Shown here in pieces: positions 1 through 6,364 of a stretch of 7,612 nucleotides of DNA (positions are counted from its first letter, which is position 1; every line of letters starts with the position of its first letter). A program made the translations under genes and the position numbers. Source of the DNA: Candidatus Proendomicrobium guianensium (GTDB taxonomy: Bacteria > Elusimicrobiota > Endomicrobiia > Endomicrobiales > Endomicrobiaceae); contig WQVR01000037.1 of the NCBI GenBank assembly GCA_009785775.1, forward strand, positions 1 through 7,612. The letters run 5' to 3'. The notes beneath the pieces were generated by a model. That model was not told where the DNA came from and ran no database searches. It was given only the letters and a program-made list of their open reading frames with translations.

Positions 1-590
1 CCCTGCAAAAAACAATATGAACAATCGTACAGACACCCAAAACCTGTATTTATTATAGAGTAGCCGCAACACTTTACGCCTTTTGTGCAGGGGCAGGGTT
101 TAAAAAAATCAAATTTTTCCTCTACTATAAATAAGTTTTTGCGCCTGTCATTATAGGAGGCTGTAGTAAATTTATTGTTTTTTTGAAAAGTTTTTAAATT
201 TTCTATCTCTTTAAAATTTGCCTGCGGATAAAGCTTTTTTGCTTTGCTAAGCAAATAAGAACTACCGCTTGACGTATCATAATAAATATTTTCAGGTAAA
301 AATTTGCCAAAGTTAATCTGTTTTGGTTTTACTTCTAGCGACGGATCTATATTAAATTTGGGAAGATAAAAATTTTTATGGGGACTTGAGTTAAAGTTTT
401 GCGGATAGCGGAGTTTTAGCAAGTGATTTTTTATATCGGCATAGTTTGAAGGTTCTACCCCGCTAAGCGCGGCGTCAGGCAAAATGCCGACTTTAGATAA
501 TTCAAAAAGCAGACGCATAATTTCGCGCGCTTTGTTTGTGCCCAAGCGCGGAAATTTTTGTTTTACAAACTCGTTTATCTTATTGGACAT
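1..590 (-). CDS. SPL-family radical SAM protein (spore photoproduct lyase-like), N-terminal part, cut by window edge
   Basis: I translated this by hand from the ATG at 590-588. The frame stays open for 196 codons to the left edge, so the C-terminus is missing. Residues 186-193 read CLYDCSYC, the CX3CX2C motif that binds the [4Fe-4S] cluster of radical SAM enzymes, followed by FLQ as in the spore photoproduct lyase / SplB-like family (CxYCYLQ type). Just upstream is a second cysteine cluster, C166, C168, C174 and C175 (CPCTKGVKCCGY). From memory, a CPxTxxxxCCGY element belongs to a subgroup of SPL-like proteins annotated as DNA photolyases or radical SAM proteins. Roughly 165 residues precede the cysteines, against about 90 before the motif in Bacillus SplB, so this is not a plain SplB. 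The start overlaps the end of the upstream phosphorylase-family gene by 11 bp and has no clear Shine-Dalgarno of its own, so coupled translation is likely. The family assignment is firm. The substrate (thymine-dimer repair or something else) is unknown. Confidence 0.85.
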   Translation of the reverse strand, partial: MSNKINEFVKQKFPRLGTNKAREIMRLLFELSKVGILPDAALSGVEPSNYADIKNHLLKLRYPQNFNSSPHKNFYLPKFNIDPSLEVKPKQINFGKFLPENIYYDTSSGSSYLLSKAKKLYPQANFKEIENLKTFQKNNKFTTASYNDRRKNLFIVEEKFDFFKPCPCTKGVKCCGYSIINTGFGCLYDCSYCFLQ

Positions 591-1317
591 CTTCAGGTTG
601 TTTAAAAAGGTTGGGCTGTGCCGTTATGAAAGCGCTTATCATGCCTGCAAGTTTTTTTCTTGAAACGATAATTTGCTTTTTTTGTTCTTCACTGGGAACT
701 TCAGTAGGGGCAAGGCGGGAAACATGGTCTGAAACATACATAAGGCAAATTGCTTTACGGTTAATATAATTTGCAGCCGCAAATACCGCTGAAGATTCCA
801 TATCTACAGCCATGACCCTGTTTTTTTCAAACCAGTCTATATAGTTTTTTTCAAGATAGAGCGAACTTGTAGCCATACCGTAAACCTGTTTTATCAAATC
901 CGCGTCAAACATACTTAAAGATGAAATAAAACTGTTTACAAGCACATGCGACGGGTAGTAAGAGTCGGGTGTGCGCTTCATTTCAAGCATTTCCGAAAAA
1001 CTTTCGTAGTTAAAAGTTTTTTTTACAAGCACAGTATCGCCAATTTGCATATTTCCCGTGCCGCCGCAACTGCCGAATAAGAAAATATTTTCACAAACCG
1101 TGTCTTTAAGCAACAAAACGCAATCGCCTATAAGCAAGTTATTTTTTGTGCATATAACGGTGGCATTGGGGTAGTTAATTACTCTGGCAAAAAAGCCCTT
1201 ACTTTCAGATGATTTTCCGAAGGTTTTAAAAAGTTCGCCGTCGCCAGCGGTAGGGCAAATTATGCAGTTTTTGTTAAAAACATCCGGCGTTGTACCGAAA
1301 TAATTTTGAAAATCCAT
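580..1317 (-). CDS. Nucleoside phosphorylase/nucleosidase family protein (PNP_UDP_1 superfamily)
   Basis: This 245-residue cytosolic protein has the family's landmarks. GSCGGTG at 82-88 is followed by the vGD-type turn (QIGDTVLV, 91-98). VDMES at 171-175 is the ribose-binding Glu loop. SD at 196-197 matches the place of the catalytic Asp that protonates the base. Known members cleave the N-glycosidic bond of nucleosides with phosphate (PNP, uridine phosphorylase) or water (MTA/SAH nucleosidase, AMP nucleosidase). The arginine that normally sits two residues before the glycine of RxGSCG and binds phosphate is Leu80 here. The usual GDPxR loop near residue 25 is only GDGELF. A hydrolase or unusual substrate is therefore as likely as a phosphorylase. 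The ATG at 1317-1315 begins about 38 bases after a TATAAT box, but no strong Shine-Dalgarno precedes it. Its last codons overlap the start of the SPL-like radical SAM gene, so the two form an operon. Family certain, substrate not assignable. Confidence 0.85.
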   Translation of the reverse strand: MDFQNYFGTTPDVFNKNCIICPTAGDGELFKTFGKSSESKGFFARVINYPNATVICTKNNLLIGDCVLLLKDTVCENIFLFGSCGGTGNMQIGDTVLVKKTFNYESFSEMLEMKRTPDSYYPSHVLVNSFISSLSMFDADLIKQVYGMATSSLYLEKNYIDWFEKNRVMAVDMESSAVFAAANYINRKAICLMYVSDHVSRLAPTEVPSEEQKKQIIVSRKKLAGMISAFITAQPNLFKQPEDVQ

Positions 1318-1338
1318 AACTTTTAACCATAATAAAAA

Positions 1339-1346
1339 TGTATAAT
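1339..1346 (+). promoter_or_regulatory. Putative -10 region of mazG
   Basis: TGTATAAT on the plus strand has a perfect -10 hexamer at 1341-1346, 36 bases before the mazG ATG. No recognisable -35 sits 16-18 bp upstream. It is the mirror image of the minus-strand box at 1356-1363. The call rests on the consensus hexamer and a spacing matching the other two TGTATAAT boxes in the window. Confidence 0.45.
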
Positions 1347-1363
1347 CTTTGGCGTATTATACA
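1339..1363. repeat. Perfect 8 bp inverted repeat, 9 bp spacer, in the divergent intergenic region
   Basis: TGTATAAT (1339-1346), the spacer CTTTGGCGT (1347-1355), then ATTATACA (1356-1363), the exact reverse complement of the first arm. The arms do not extend further on either side. Each arm doubles as a likely -10 element for the gene it points to. A dyad of this size could also be a repressor operator, but no regulator gene is in view. There is no T-run after it that would make it a terminator. Confidence 0.7.
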
Positions 1364-1373
1364 AAATTTTAAA
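1356..1373 (-). promoter_or_regulatory. Putative promoter of the phosphorylase-like/SPL-like operon
   Basis: Read on the minus strand this is TTTAAAATTTTGTATAAT. It ends in a perfect -10 hexamer (TATAAT, 1361-1356), 38 bases before the ATG at 1317. No TTGACA-like -35 is found at 16-18 bp. Nearly the same string (one extra T) precedes the plus-strand lipoprotein gene at 7322-7340, which supports a functional element. The upstream end overlaps the mazG ribosome binding site on the other strand. Confidence 0.5.
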
Positions 1374-1382
1374 GGATAAAAA

Positions 1383-1823
1383 ATGAAATCTATAAATTCT
1401 AAAGTCGCCAAAAATTTTAATAAGCTAATAGACATTATGGCGCGCTTGCGTGGAACTGACGGCTGCGCTTGGGATAAAAAACAAACGCATGCAAGTTTGC
1501 TTAAGTATTTAAGTTCTGAAACAAAAGAAGTCAGGGCTGCTGTAAAAAGCGGCGACCCTGACAACCTTTGTGAAGAACTTGGCGACGTTTTACTGCAAAT
1601 AGTTTTTCACGCGCAAATTGCAAAAGAAAACAAACAATTTGATATAGCTGACGTTATAGACACGCTTAACAAAAAATTAATCCGCCGCCACCCGCATGTT
1701 TTTACAAAAAACAAAACACAAAACGTTAAAGAAATTATTTCCCGCTGGAACGAAATAAAAGCCGCAGAAAAAGCCGCAAAACGGCAACAAACCTCAAAAC
1801 CGCGAAAAGCTTCTAAAACTTAG
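1383..1823 (+). CDS. mazG: MazG-family nucleotide pyrophosphohydrolase, single-domain
   Basis: This 146-residue protein has one MazG domain of the all-alpha NTP pyrophosphatase superfamily, which hydrolyses (d)NTPs to NMP and pyrophosphate and cleans the nucleotide pool in the cytosol. The sequence shows the family's opening block (RLRGTDGCAWDKKQT, 21-35), a helix with E46 and E49, the second metal-binding motif EELGD (64-68), FHAQIAKE (75-82), and KLIRRHPHVF (98-107). Escherichia coli MazG is about 263 residues with two such domains, so this is the compact one-domain form. The first glutamate of the usual EExxE motif is Ser45 (SETKE), the one clear departure from the family. The tail from 128 on is Lys/Ala/Arg-rich and probably disordered. 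The start at 1383 is favoured over Met19 because AAGGA (1372-1376) lies 6 bases upstream. The gene is divergent from the phosphorylase-like gene and convergent with creD, 41 bp away. That gap has only a weak 4 bp hairpin and no convincing terminator. Confidence 0.92.
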   Translation: MKSINSKVAKNFNKLIDIMARLRGTDGCAWDKKQTHASLLKYLSSETKEVRAAVKSGDPDNLCEELGDVLLQIVFHAQIAKENKQFDIADVIDTLNKKLIRRHPHVFTKNKTQNVKEIISRWNEIKAAEKAAKRQQTSKPRKASKT

Positions 1824-1864
1824 GGGCGTTCCCTCGTTACCTATTCGGATTTTTCAAGCTAGCG

Positions 1865-3226
1865 TTACTCGTACCAATTTATATTTCTTGTAACATACAT
1901 TGCTATGGCAAGCCCCACAAAAATGCTGATAGAGCCGAAAAGCAATGCCATATCTTCTAGTTGTAAAAGTATATATAGATAAGTATAAAGCGTTGAAAGA
2001 CCTATAAAAATGGCAGCTACATATTTTAAGGGCATTGTTTTTGCAATGGCAAATTTAGCATAAGCCGTAATTAAGCCCGTTGTCGCTACCGCCGATATTG
2101 TATAGGCAAGCGCAAAAGACATAAACTCTGAAATCGATAATAACAAAATATAAAAAATTGTTAATGCCGCGCCCACTAAAAGGTACTGAAACGGGTGCAC
2201 GGGCTTTTTGCTTGTAATTTCAACAATAAAGCACGCCAAAAATGTAAGTATTATAAACAGAATTCCGTACTTGGTTGCGCGTTCTGCCGCACGGTGATTG
2301 TCAATTAGTAAAAGCAACGTTGTAGTAAAAATTGCCGGAGAAAAATCTGCCGCTTCAAGATGAATTGCGGGTATGCCTGAAGCTAAATAGCTTATATGCC
2401 ACTGCGCGTTCCAGCCGCTATCAGTAACTTCTCTGCTATCAGGCAAAAAATTGCCTGAAAAATTAGGGATTGCCCAGTTTGAAGTTACGTTGAAATGGTT
2501 ATTTTTAGCGACAGGCACAAAGCTTACAGAATCACTTCCCCTTAAGCTAAATTGCATTTCAAAATAGTTTACATCATCATTTGTAAAATTTACTCTGGAG
2601 CTTAACATTCTAAGCGGCATAGGGCGCTGCCAAGCCTGACTGCGCTCAGCGACACGGCCGGCTCTTTGCCGAGTTTCAAGTCTGGTTATGTCGGCTTGTA
2701 AAGCTCTGCCTGCTGTCGAAGGTTCAAACTCCCGCGCTGCGCCGTTCCATTTTAAAACGGGGTTTGGCGATATACCGCTTAAATTGTTTGTCTCTAGTGT
2801 AATAAAAGCCTCGTTAAGATGCAGCGTGGAAATGTCTATATTTTCAAGTTTCCCGAAGTTGCCGCTTAAGTTAAAGTCTGCCGTAAACACGGGCACTTCA
2901 AAAATGCCTATGCGGCGTGTTTGGGAGTTTATGTTTACATCTGCGTTAAGTTCCCGCGGCGCAATTTTAACATAATGCCTTGCAACTGTCATGGTATTTG
3001 TTACTGCGCATGCAGTTCTTACGGTATAAGGAATATTTAAAACGGGTGCAGCGACTAATAACCTGCCACCCCAAGAATCTGTAACGGTGCGCGTGGCATT
3101 ATCTCTGTAGCGAACTCTGTCTCGTATAACGCCGGAGACAAACCATAAAGGTATCAGCATTAAAAGTATCAGCCCGCCTATTACAACAAGTTTCCATATG
3201 GTTCTTTCTTTGTTTGACATCGGCAT
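1865..3226 (-). CDS. creD: CreD family inner-membrane protein
   Basis: At 453 residues this is the usual CreD length (about 450). An N-terminal membrane helix lies at about 12-32, after a short charged segment. It is followed by the family block SWGG at 51-54 and PVLNIPY at 61-67. A long extracytoplasmic domain runs to about 315. Five closely spaced helices end the protein, at about 320-337, 346-366, 369-390, 401-421 and 427-445. The strongest match is the conserved stretch starting NHRAAERATKYG (310-321), through HPFQYLLVG (344-352) to ALAYTISAVATTGLI (372-386), and the terminal RNINWY. In enterobacteria creD is controlled by CreBC and its product affects envelope integrity and colicin/beta-lactam phenotypes; its biochemical activity is not known. 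The start at Met1 rather than Met3 is supported by an AAGGAGG 9 bases upstream. It is the last gene of the korB-mfd-creD set, 14 bp after mfd. No CreB or CreC gene is in the window. Confidence 0.93.
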   Translation of the reverse strand: MPMSNKERTIWKLVVIGGLILLMLIPLWFVSGVIRDRVRYRDNATRTVTDSWGGRLLVAAPVLNIPYTVRTACAVTNTMTVARHYVKIAPRELNADVNINSQTRRIGIFEVPVFTADFNLSGNFGKLENIDISTLHLNEAFITLETNNLSGISPNPVLKWNGAAREFEPSTAGRALQADITRLETRQRAGRVAERSQAWQRPMPLRMLSSRVNFTNDDVNYFEMQFSLRGSDSVSFVPVAKNNHFNVTSNWAIPNFSGNFLPDSREVTDSGWNAQWHISYLASGIPAIHLEAADFSPAIFTTTLLLLIDNHRAAERATKYGILFIILTFLACFIVEITSKKPVHPFQYLLVGAALTIFYILLLSISEFMSFALAYTISAVATTGLITAYAKFAIAKTMPLKYVAAIFIGLSTLYTYLYILLQLEDMALLFGSISIFVGLAIAMYVTRNINWYE

Positions 3227-3235
3227 TTTGTTATG

Positions 3236-3242
3236 CCTCCTT
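3236..3242 (-). promoter_or_regulatory. Strong Shine-Dalgarno of creD overlapping the mfd stop codon
   Basis: Minus-strand AAGGAGG, 9 bases before the ATG at 3226 and 15 before the alternative ATG at 3220, so it selects the longer start. Its first two bases are the last two of the mfd TAA stop (3243-3241). Ribosomes terminating on mfd would therefore sit on the creD initiation site. Confidence 0.75.
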
Positions 3243-6200
3243 AGATTGTTTTTATTCCGTACTTTGGCATATCGTCAAGAAATGTTTTAAGATAAAGCAT
3301 AGTCTGCGTTATTTTACTGTGTGCGAGCGTTTTTTTTAGTTTAAACGCAAACTTGGCGCTTAAAAATTCTGCGTTTGGATAATCTTTAATAAAACTCATT
3401 ATATCAAAATTTTTAAATTCGCACGTATCTTCAAAATGAACATATATATAGTTATCATCTTCCGATATTAAAGTTATACCCTTTTTATTTGCTTGGAGCC
3501 GCAGGCCGGCTATTTCAAAAAGCATTTCTATTTCAGGCGTGGGCGCGCCGAAACGGTCACGCAGCTCTGCTTTAATTTCGCTTAATTCTTTTTCGGTTTG
3601 GCTTTCGGTTAGGCGGCGGTAAAACAAAATGCGGATATCGTCTTCTTCTATATAATTCTCGTTAATAAAGGCGGCGCATTCAAGGTTTATTTCCGTAATA
3701 ACTTCCTTTGAAGCACCCTTAGCACCTCTGATTTTTGCGCTTTCTTCATCTAATAGTTTTGCAAACATATCATAGCCCACATCACGAACAAAACCGTGCT
3801 GGCTGGAACTTAAGAGTCCCCCCGCGCCGCGGATTTCTAAGTCTTTCAGGGCAAGCCTAAAGCCCGAGCCAAGTTCGCCGAATTCTGCAATAGCTTCAAG
3901 CCTTTTTGAAGCTTCATCTGTAAGATTTTTAGAATTATAAAACAAATAACAAAATGCTTTTTGCCTGTCGCGCCCGACGCGCCCGCGAAGCTGATAAATT
4001 TGCGACAGTCCGAAGTTTTCCGCCTCTTCAATTATCATTGCGTTTACAGAGGGTATATCTATACCGGACTCTATAATTGTAGTAGCTATTAAAACATCGT
4101 ATTCCAAGTTTAAAAACTTCCACATAATGCTTTCAATATCAGCAGGTTTCATTTGCCCGTGTATTACTCCCACGCGCGCGCTGGTGCCAAGGTTTTGAAT
4201 TTCCTGCGCTTTATTAAGTATTGTGGCTACCTCGTTATAAACGTAAAAAACCTGCCCGCCGCGGGAAAGTTCGGCTTCAATAATTTTTTTTACTAAAGTA
4301 ATGTTATAAGGGGCTACTGAAGTTTCTATCGGCAGCCTGCCCAAGGGCGGCGTTTCTATAACGGACAAATCGCGTATGCCGTTTAAAGACTGGCTAAGCG
4401 TGCGAGGTATAGGGGTAGCTGAAAGCATTAAAATATCTACATTGGTTTTTAGTTTTTTTATTTTTTCTTTTTGCGCTACGCCAAAGCGGTGTTCTTCGTC
4501 TATTATTAAAAGCCCTAGGTTTTTAAACTTTATATCTTTTTGCAATATTCTGTGAGTTGCTATAACGATATCGCAAGCGCCTTTTTTAATATTTTCTACA
4601 ATTTCCCCTTGGCGCGCTTTAGTTTGAAAGCGGCTAAGCATACTTATATTTGTAGGAAACATCGCAAGACGCGCCGTAAACGTATTGTAATGCTGCTGCG
4701 CAAGCACCGTTGTAGGCACAAGCACGGCAACCTGAAAGCCTGCTTCAACAATTTTAAACGCCGCACGCACGGCAACTTCTGTTTTACCAAAACCTACGTC
4801 GCCGCAAATTAAGCGTTCTGCGGGATATGGTTTTTTAAAGTCTTCGGAGACATCCGCTATAGCTTTAAGCTGGTCGGGGGTTTCTTCAAAAGGGAAAGAA
4901 TCTTTAAGTTCTTTCTCCCAAATAGTTTCTGCCATTATAGGCGGGCGCGTAATGTTTTGGCGGCGCGCGTAGAGCGCTAGTAGTTCCTTGGCAAATTCTG
5001 CCGCGGCTTCACGCGCATTAGACTTCAGACGTTCCCAAGCAGAGCCGTCCATAGAATAAAGTTTCGGGCGCACGCCCTCAACGCCGATATATTTTTTTAC
5101 GCTTTTGAGCTCTTGCGGGGGAATATACAGTTTGTCGCCGCCTTTATATTCCACGCATAAATACTCGCTTATGCTAGCCGCACGCGCAATTTTTTTAAGC
5201 CCTGTATATTTGCCTATGCCGTAACGCTCGTGCACAACATAATCACCCGAGTTTATTTCCCAAATACCCTCAAGCCGCCTGCCGCCAGAAATTTTTGGAA
5301 AACTTACGGGCTTGCGCTTGTATAATGCTTGTGTGGAAGAAACAAAAAGGCGACGCTCGCTTTCTAAGTAAAAACTTTCTGAAAGTTTTGCTATTTTGAA
5401 AATAATATTTTCAGAGTTTATGTTTTCATCAAAAAAAACGTCTGAAATTCTTTCACGCTCACCCTCAGTCGCGCAAAAAATTTCTACTACAGCATTTTGG
5501 CTTATAAAATTTTTAATACTATCGGCAAAATGTTTTAAATTACCTGCACTGCCGCCCATATTACCACCCGCAAGAAGCTGAGTTCCTGACAAGGCTTTGT
5601 AACCGGCGCTTTGGGCTTTAGAGTTTAAGGGGTCGTTAATTAAAAAATCGAAGTTTTTAAATTTGCTTTCAAGTTCTGTTAAGTTTTGGGGCATTGCGTC
5701 AAAATAAATTTTGCCGCCAGAGGCGTAATCTGTAATAAGGGCGGTTTCGTGTGCAGAATTTCCGCCAAGGCTAAGTACCGTTACTTCATCTAAATAATTT
5801 TTTGTGCTTAACTGTGATGCACTTTCAAAAGTTTTTATAGAACTTATGGCGTTAAAATCAAAATTAATCCGCACGGGCATATCATATCCTGACGGCCATA
5901 TGTCTAAAACTTCACCGCGAACGGAAAACTGGTTTTTATCTTCGGTAAACTTTTCCCTTGTATACCCAAGGGTTGAAAGTTTTAAGGGAAGTTCAGAGTA
6001 ATTATAGGTTTTGCCGTCTATTAGTTTTAATTGGAAATTTTCTAAACTGTCTTTTGAAAGCGTTTTGGCAAGTAAGCCTTCCGGCGTAGTTATTACAACT
6101 ATTTTCCCCTCACTTGTTGAAAGCACAGAAGCCGCCGCAATGCGAAGTTTGGATGAATCTTTAGGATAGGAAGTTATTTCAAATTTGCCGTCGGCAAATG

Positions 6201-6348
6201 TAGATATGTCTAGCCCAAAATCATCTGTTTCTTGTTCGTCTTTAAGGCATACAAACAAAACCCTGCCGCTACTGCCGGCAGAGTTTAGGCGGTTTGCCAA
6301 AAAATGGGCTTTTGCCGCGCCGTTTAAATGTGATAAAAAAAGTTTCAT
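3241..6348 (-). CDS. mfd: Transcription-repair coupling factor Mfd
   Basis: This 1035-residue cytosolic ATPase recognises stalled RNA polymerase, pushes it off DNA and recruits UvrA for nucleotide excision repair. Domains in order are: a UvrB-like N-terminal module (about 1-340, with the block FSVRGEVLDIWPSG, 141-154); the CarD/TRCF RNA-polymerase-interacting domain (about 363-430, with GDYVVHERYGIGKY at 368-381); the relay region (about 435-500); two RecA-like translocase domains; and the C-terminal TRCF domain. Translocase motifs are Walker A GDVGFGKT (516-523, K522), motif Ia PTTVLAQQH, DEEH (617-620), SATPIPRT (643-650), TTIIESGIDIPS (756-767) and QLRGRVGR (786-793). LEIRGAGGLL (837-846) is the Mfd/RecG-type post-helicase element. 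Everything from the polymerase-binding domain onward has normal length, whereas the part before it is about 110 residues shorter than in E. coli (1148 in total). The gene starts 16 bp after korB with no recognisable Shine-Dalgarno and ends 14 bp before creD, so it is the middle gene of a probable operon. Confidence 0.97.
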   Translation of the reverse strand: MKLFLSHLNGAAKAHFLANRLNSAGSSGRVLFVCLKDEQETDDFGLDISTFADGKFEITSYPKDSSKLRIAAASVLSTSEGKIVVITTPEGLLAKTLSKDSLENFQLKLIDGKTYNYSELPLKLSTLGYTREKFTEDKNQFSVRGEVLDIWPSGYDMPVRINFDFNAISSIKTFESASQLSTKNYLDEVTVLSLGGNSAHETALITDYASGGKIYFDAMPQNLTELESKFKNFDFLINDPLNSKAQSAGYKALSGTQLLAGGNMGGSAGNLKHFADSIKNFISQNAVVEIFCATEGERERISDVFFDENINSENIIFKIAKLSESFYLESERRLFVSSTQALYKRKPVSFPKISGGRRLEGIWEINSGDYVVHERYGIGKYTGLKKIARAASISEYLCVEYKGGDKLYIPPQELKSVKKYIGVEGVRPKLYSMDGSAWERLKSNAREAAAEFAKELLALYARRQNITRPPIMAETIWEKELKDSFPFEETPDQLKAIADVSEDFKKPYPAERLICGDVGFGKTEVAVRAAFKIVEAGFQVAVLVPTTVLAQQHYNTFTARLAMFPTNISMLSRFQTKARQGEIVENIKKGACDIVIATHRILQKDIKFKNLGLLIIDEEHRFGVAQKEKIKKLKTNVDILMLSATPIPRTLSQSLNGIRDLSVIETPPLGRLPIETSVAPYNITLVKKIIEAELSRGGQVFYVYNEVATILNKAQEIQNLGTSARVGVIHGQMKPADIESIMWKFLNLEYDVLIATTIIESGIDIPSVNAMIIEEAENFGLSQIYQLRGRVGRDRQKAFCYLFYNSKNLTDEASKRLEAIAEFGELGSGFRLALKDLEIRGAGGLLSSSQHGFVRDVGYDMFAKLLDEESAKIRGAKGASKEVITEINLECAAFINENYIEEDDIRILFYRRLTESQTEKELSEIKAELRDRFGAPTPEIEMLFEIAGLRLQANKKGITLISEDDNYIYVHFEDTCEFKNFDIMSFIKDYPNAEFLSAKFAFKLKKTLAHSKITQTMLYLKTFLDDMPKYGIKTI

Positions 6349-6364
6349 TTCGCTTTAGGCATAA

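Noticed and set aside
536..769. 77-codon plus-strand open frame over the phosphorylase-like/SPL-like junction
   Set aside because: It runs antisense to two overlapping real genes and has no recognisable product.
1274..1564. 96-codon open frame on the minus strand across mazG and the divergent promoter region
   Set aside because: It lies opposite the well-supported mazG coding sequence and overlaps the phosphorylase-like start; the product resembles no protein family and has no ribosome binding site support.
1822..1864. Possible bidirectional terminator between mazG and creD
   Set aside because: Only a 4 bp stem (AGGG/CCCT) with a 5-base loop is present, and the T5 tract is about 16 bases away; too weak to call.
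2688..2975. 95-codon open frame opposite creD
   Set aside because: Antisense shadow of a gene with clear family matches along its length; no independent coding evidence.
4540..4812. 90-codon open frame opposite the mfd translocase region
   Set aside because: It mirrors conserved helicase motifs on the other strand; its Lys/Arg/His-rich translation is a by-product of those codons.
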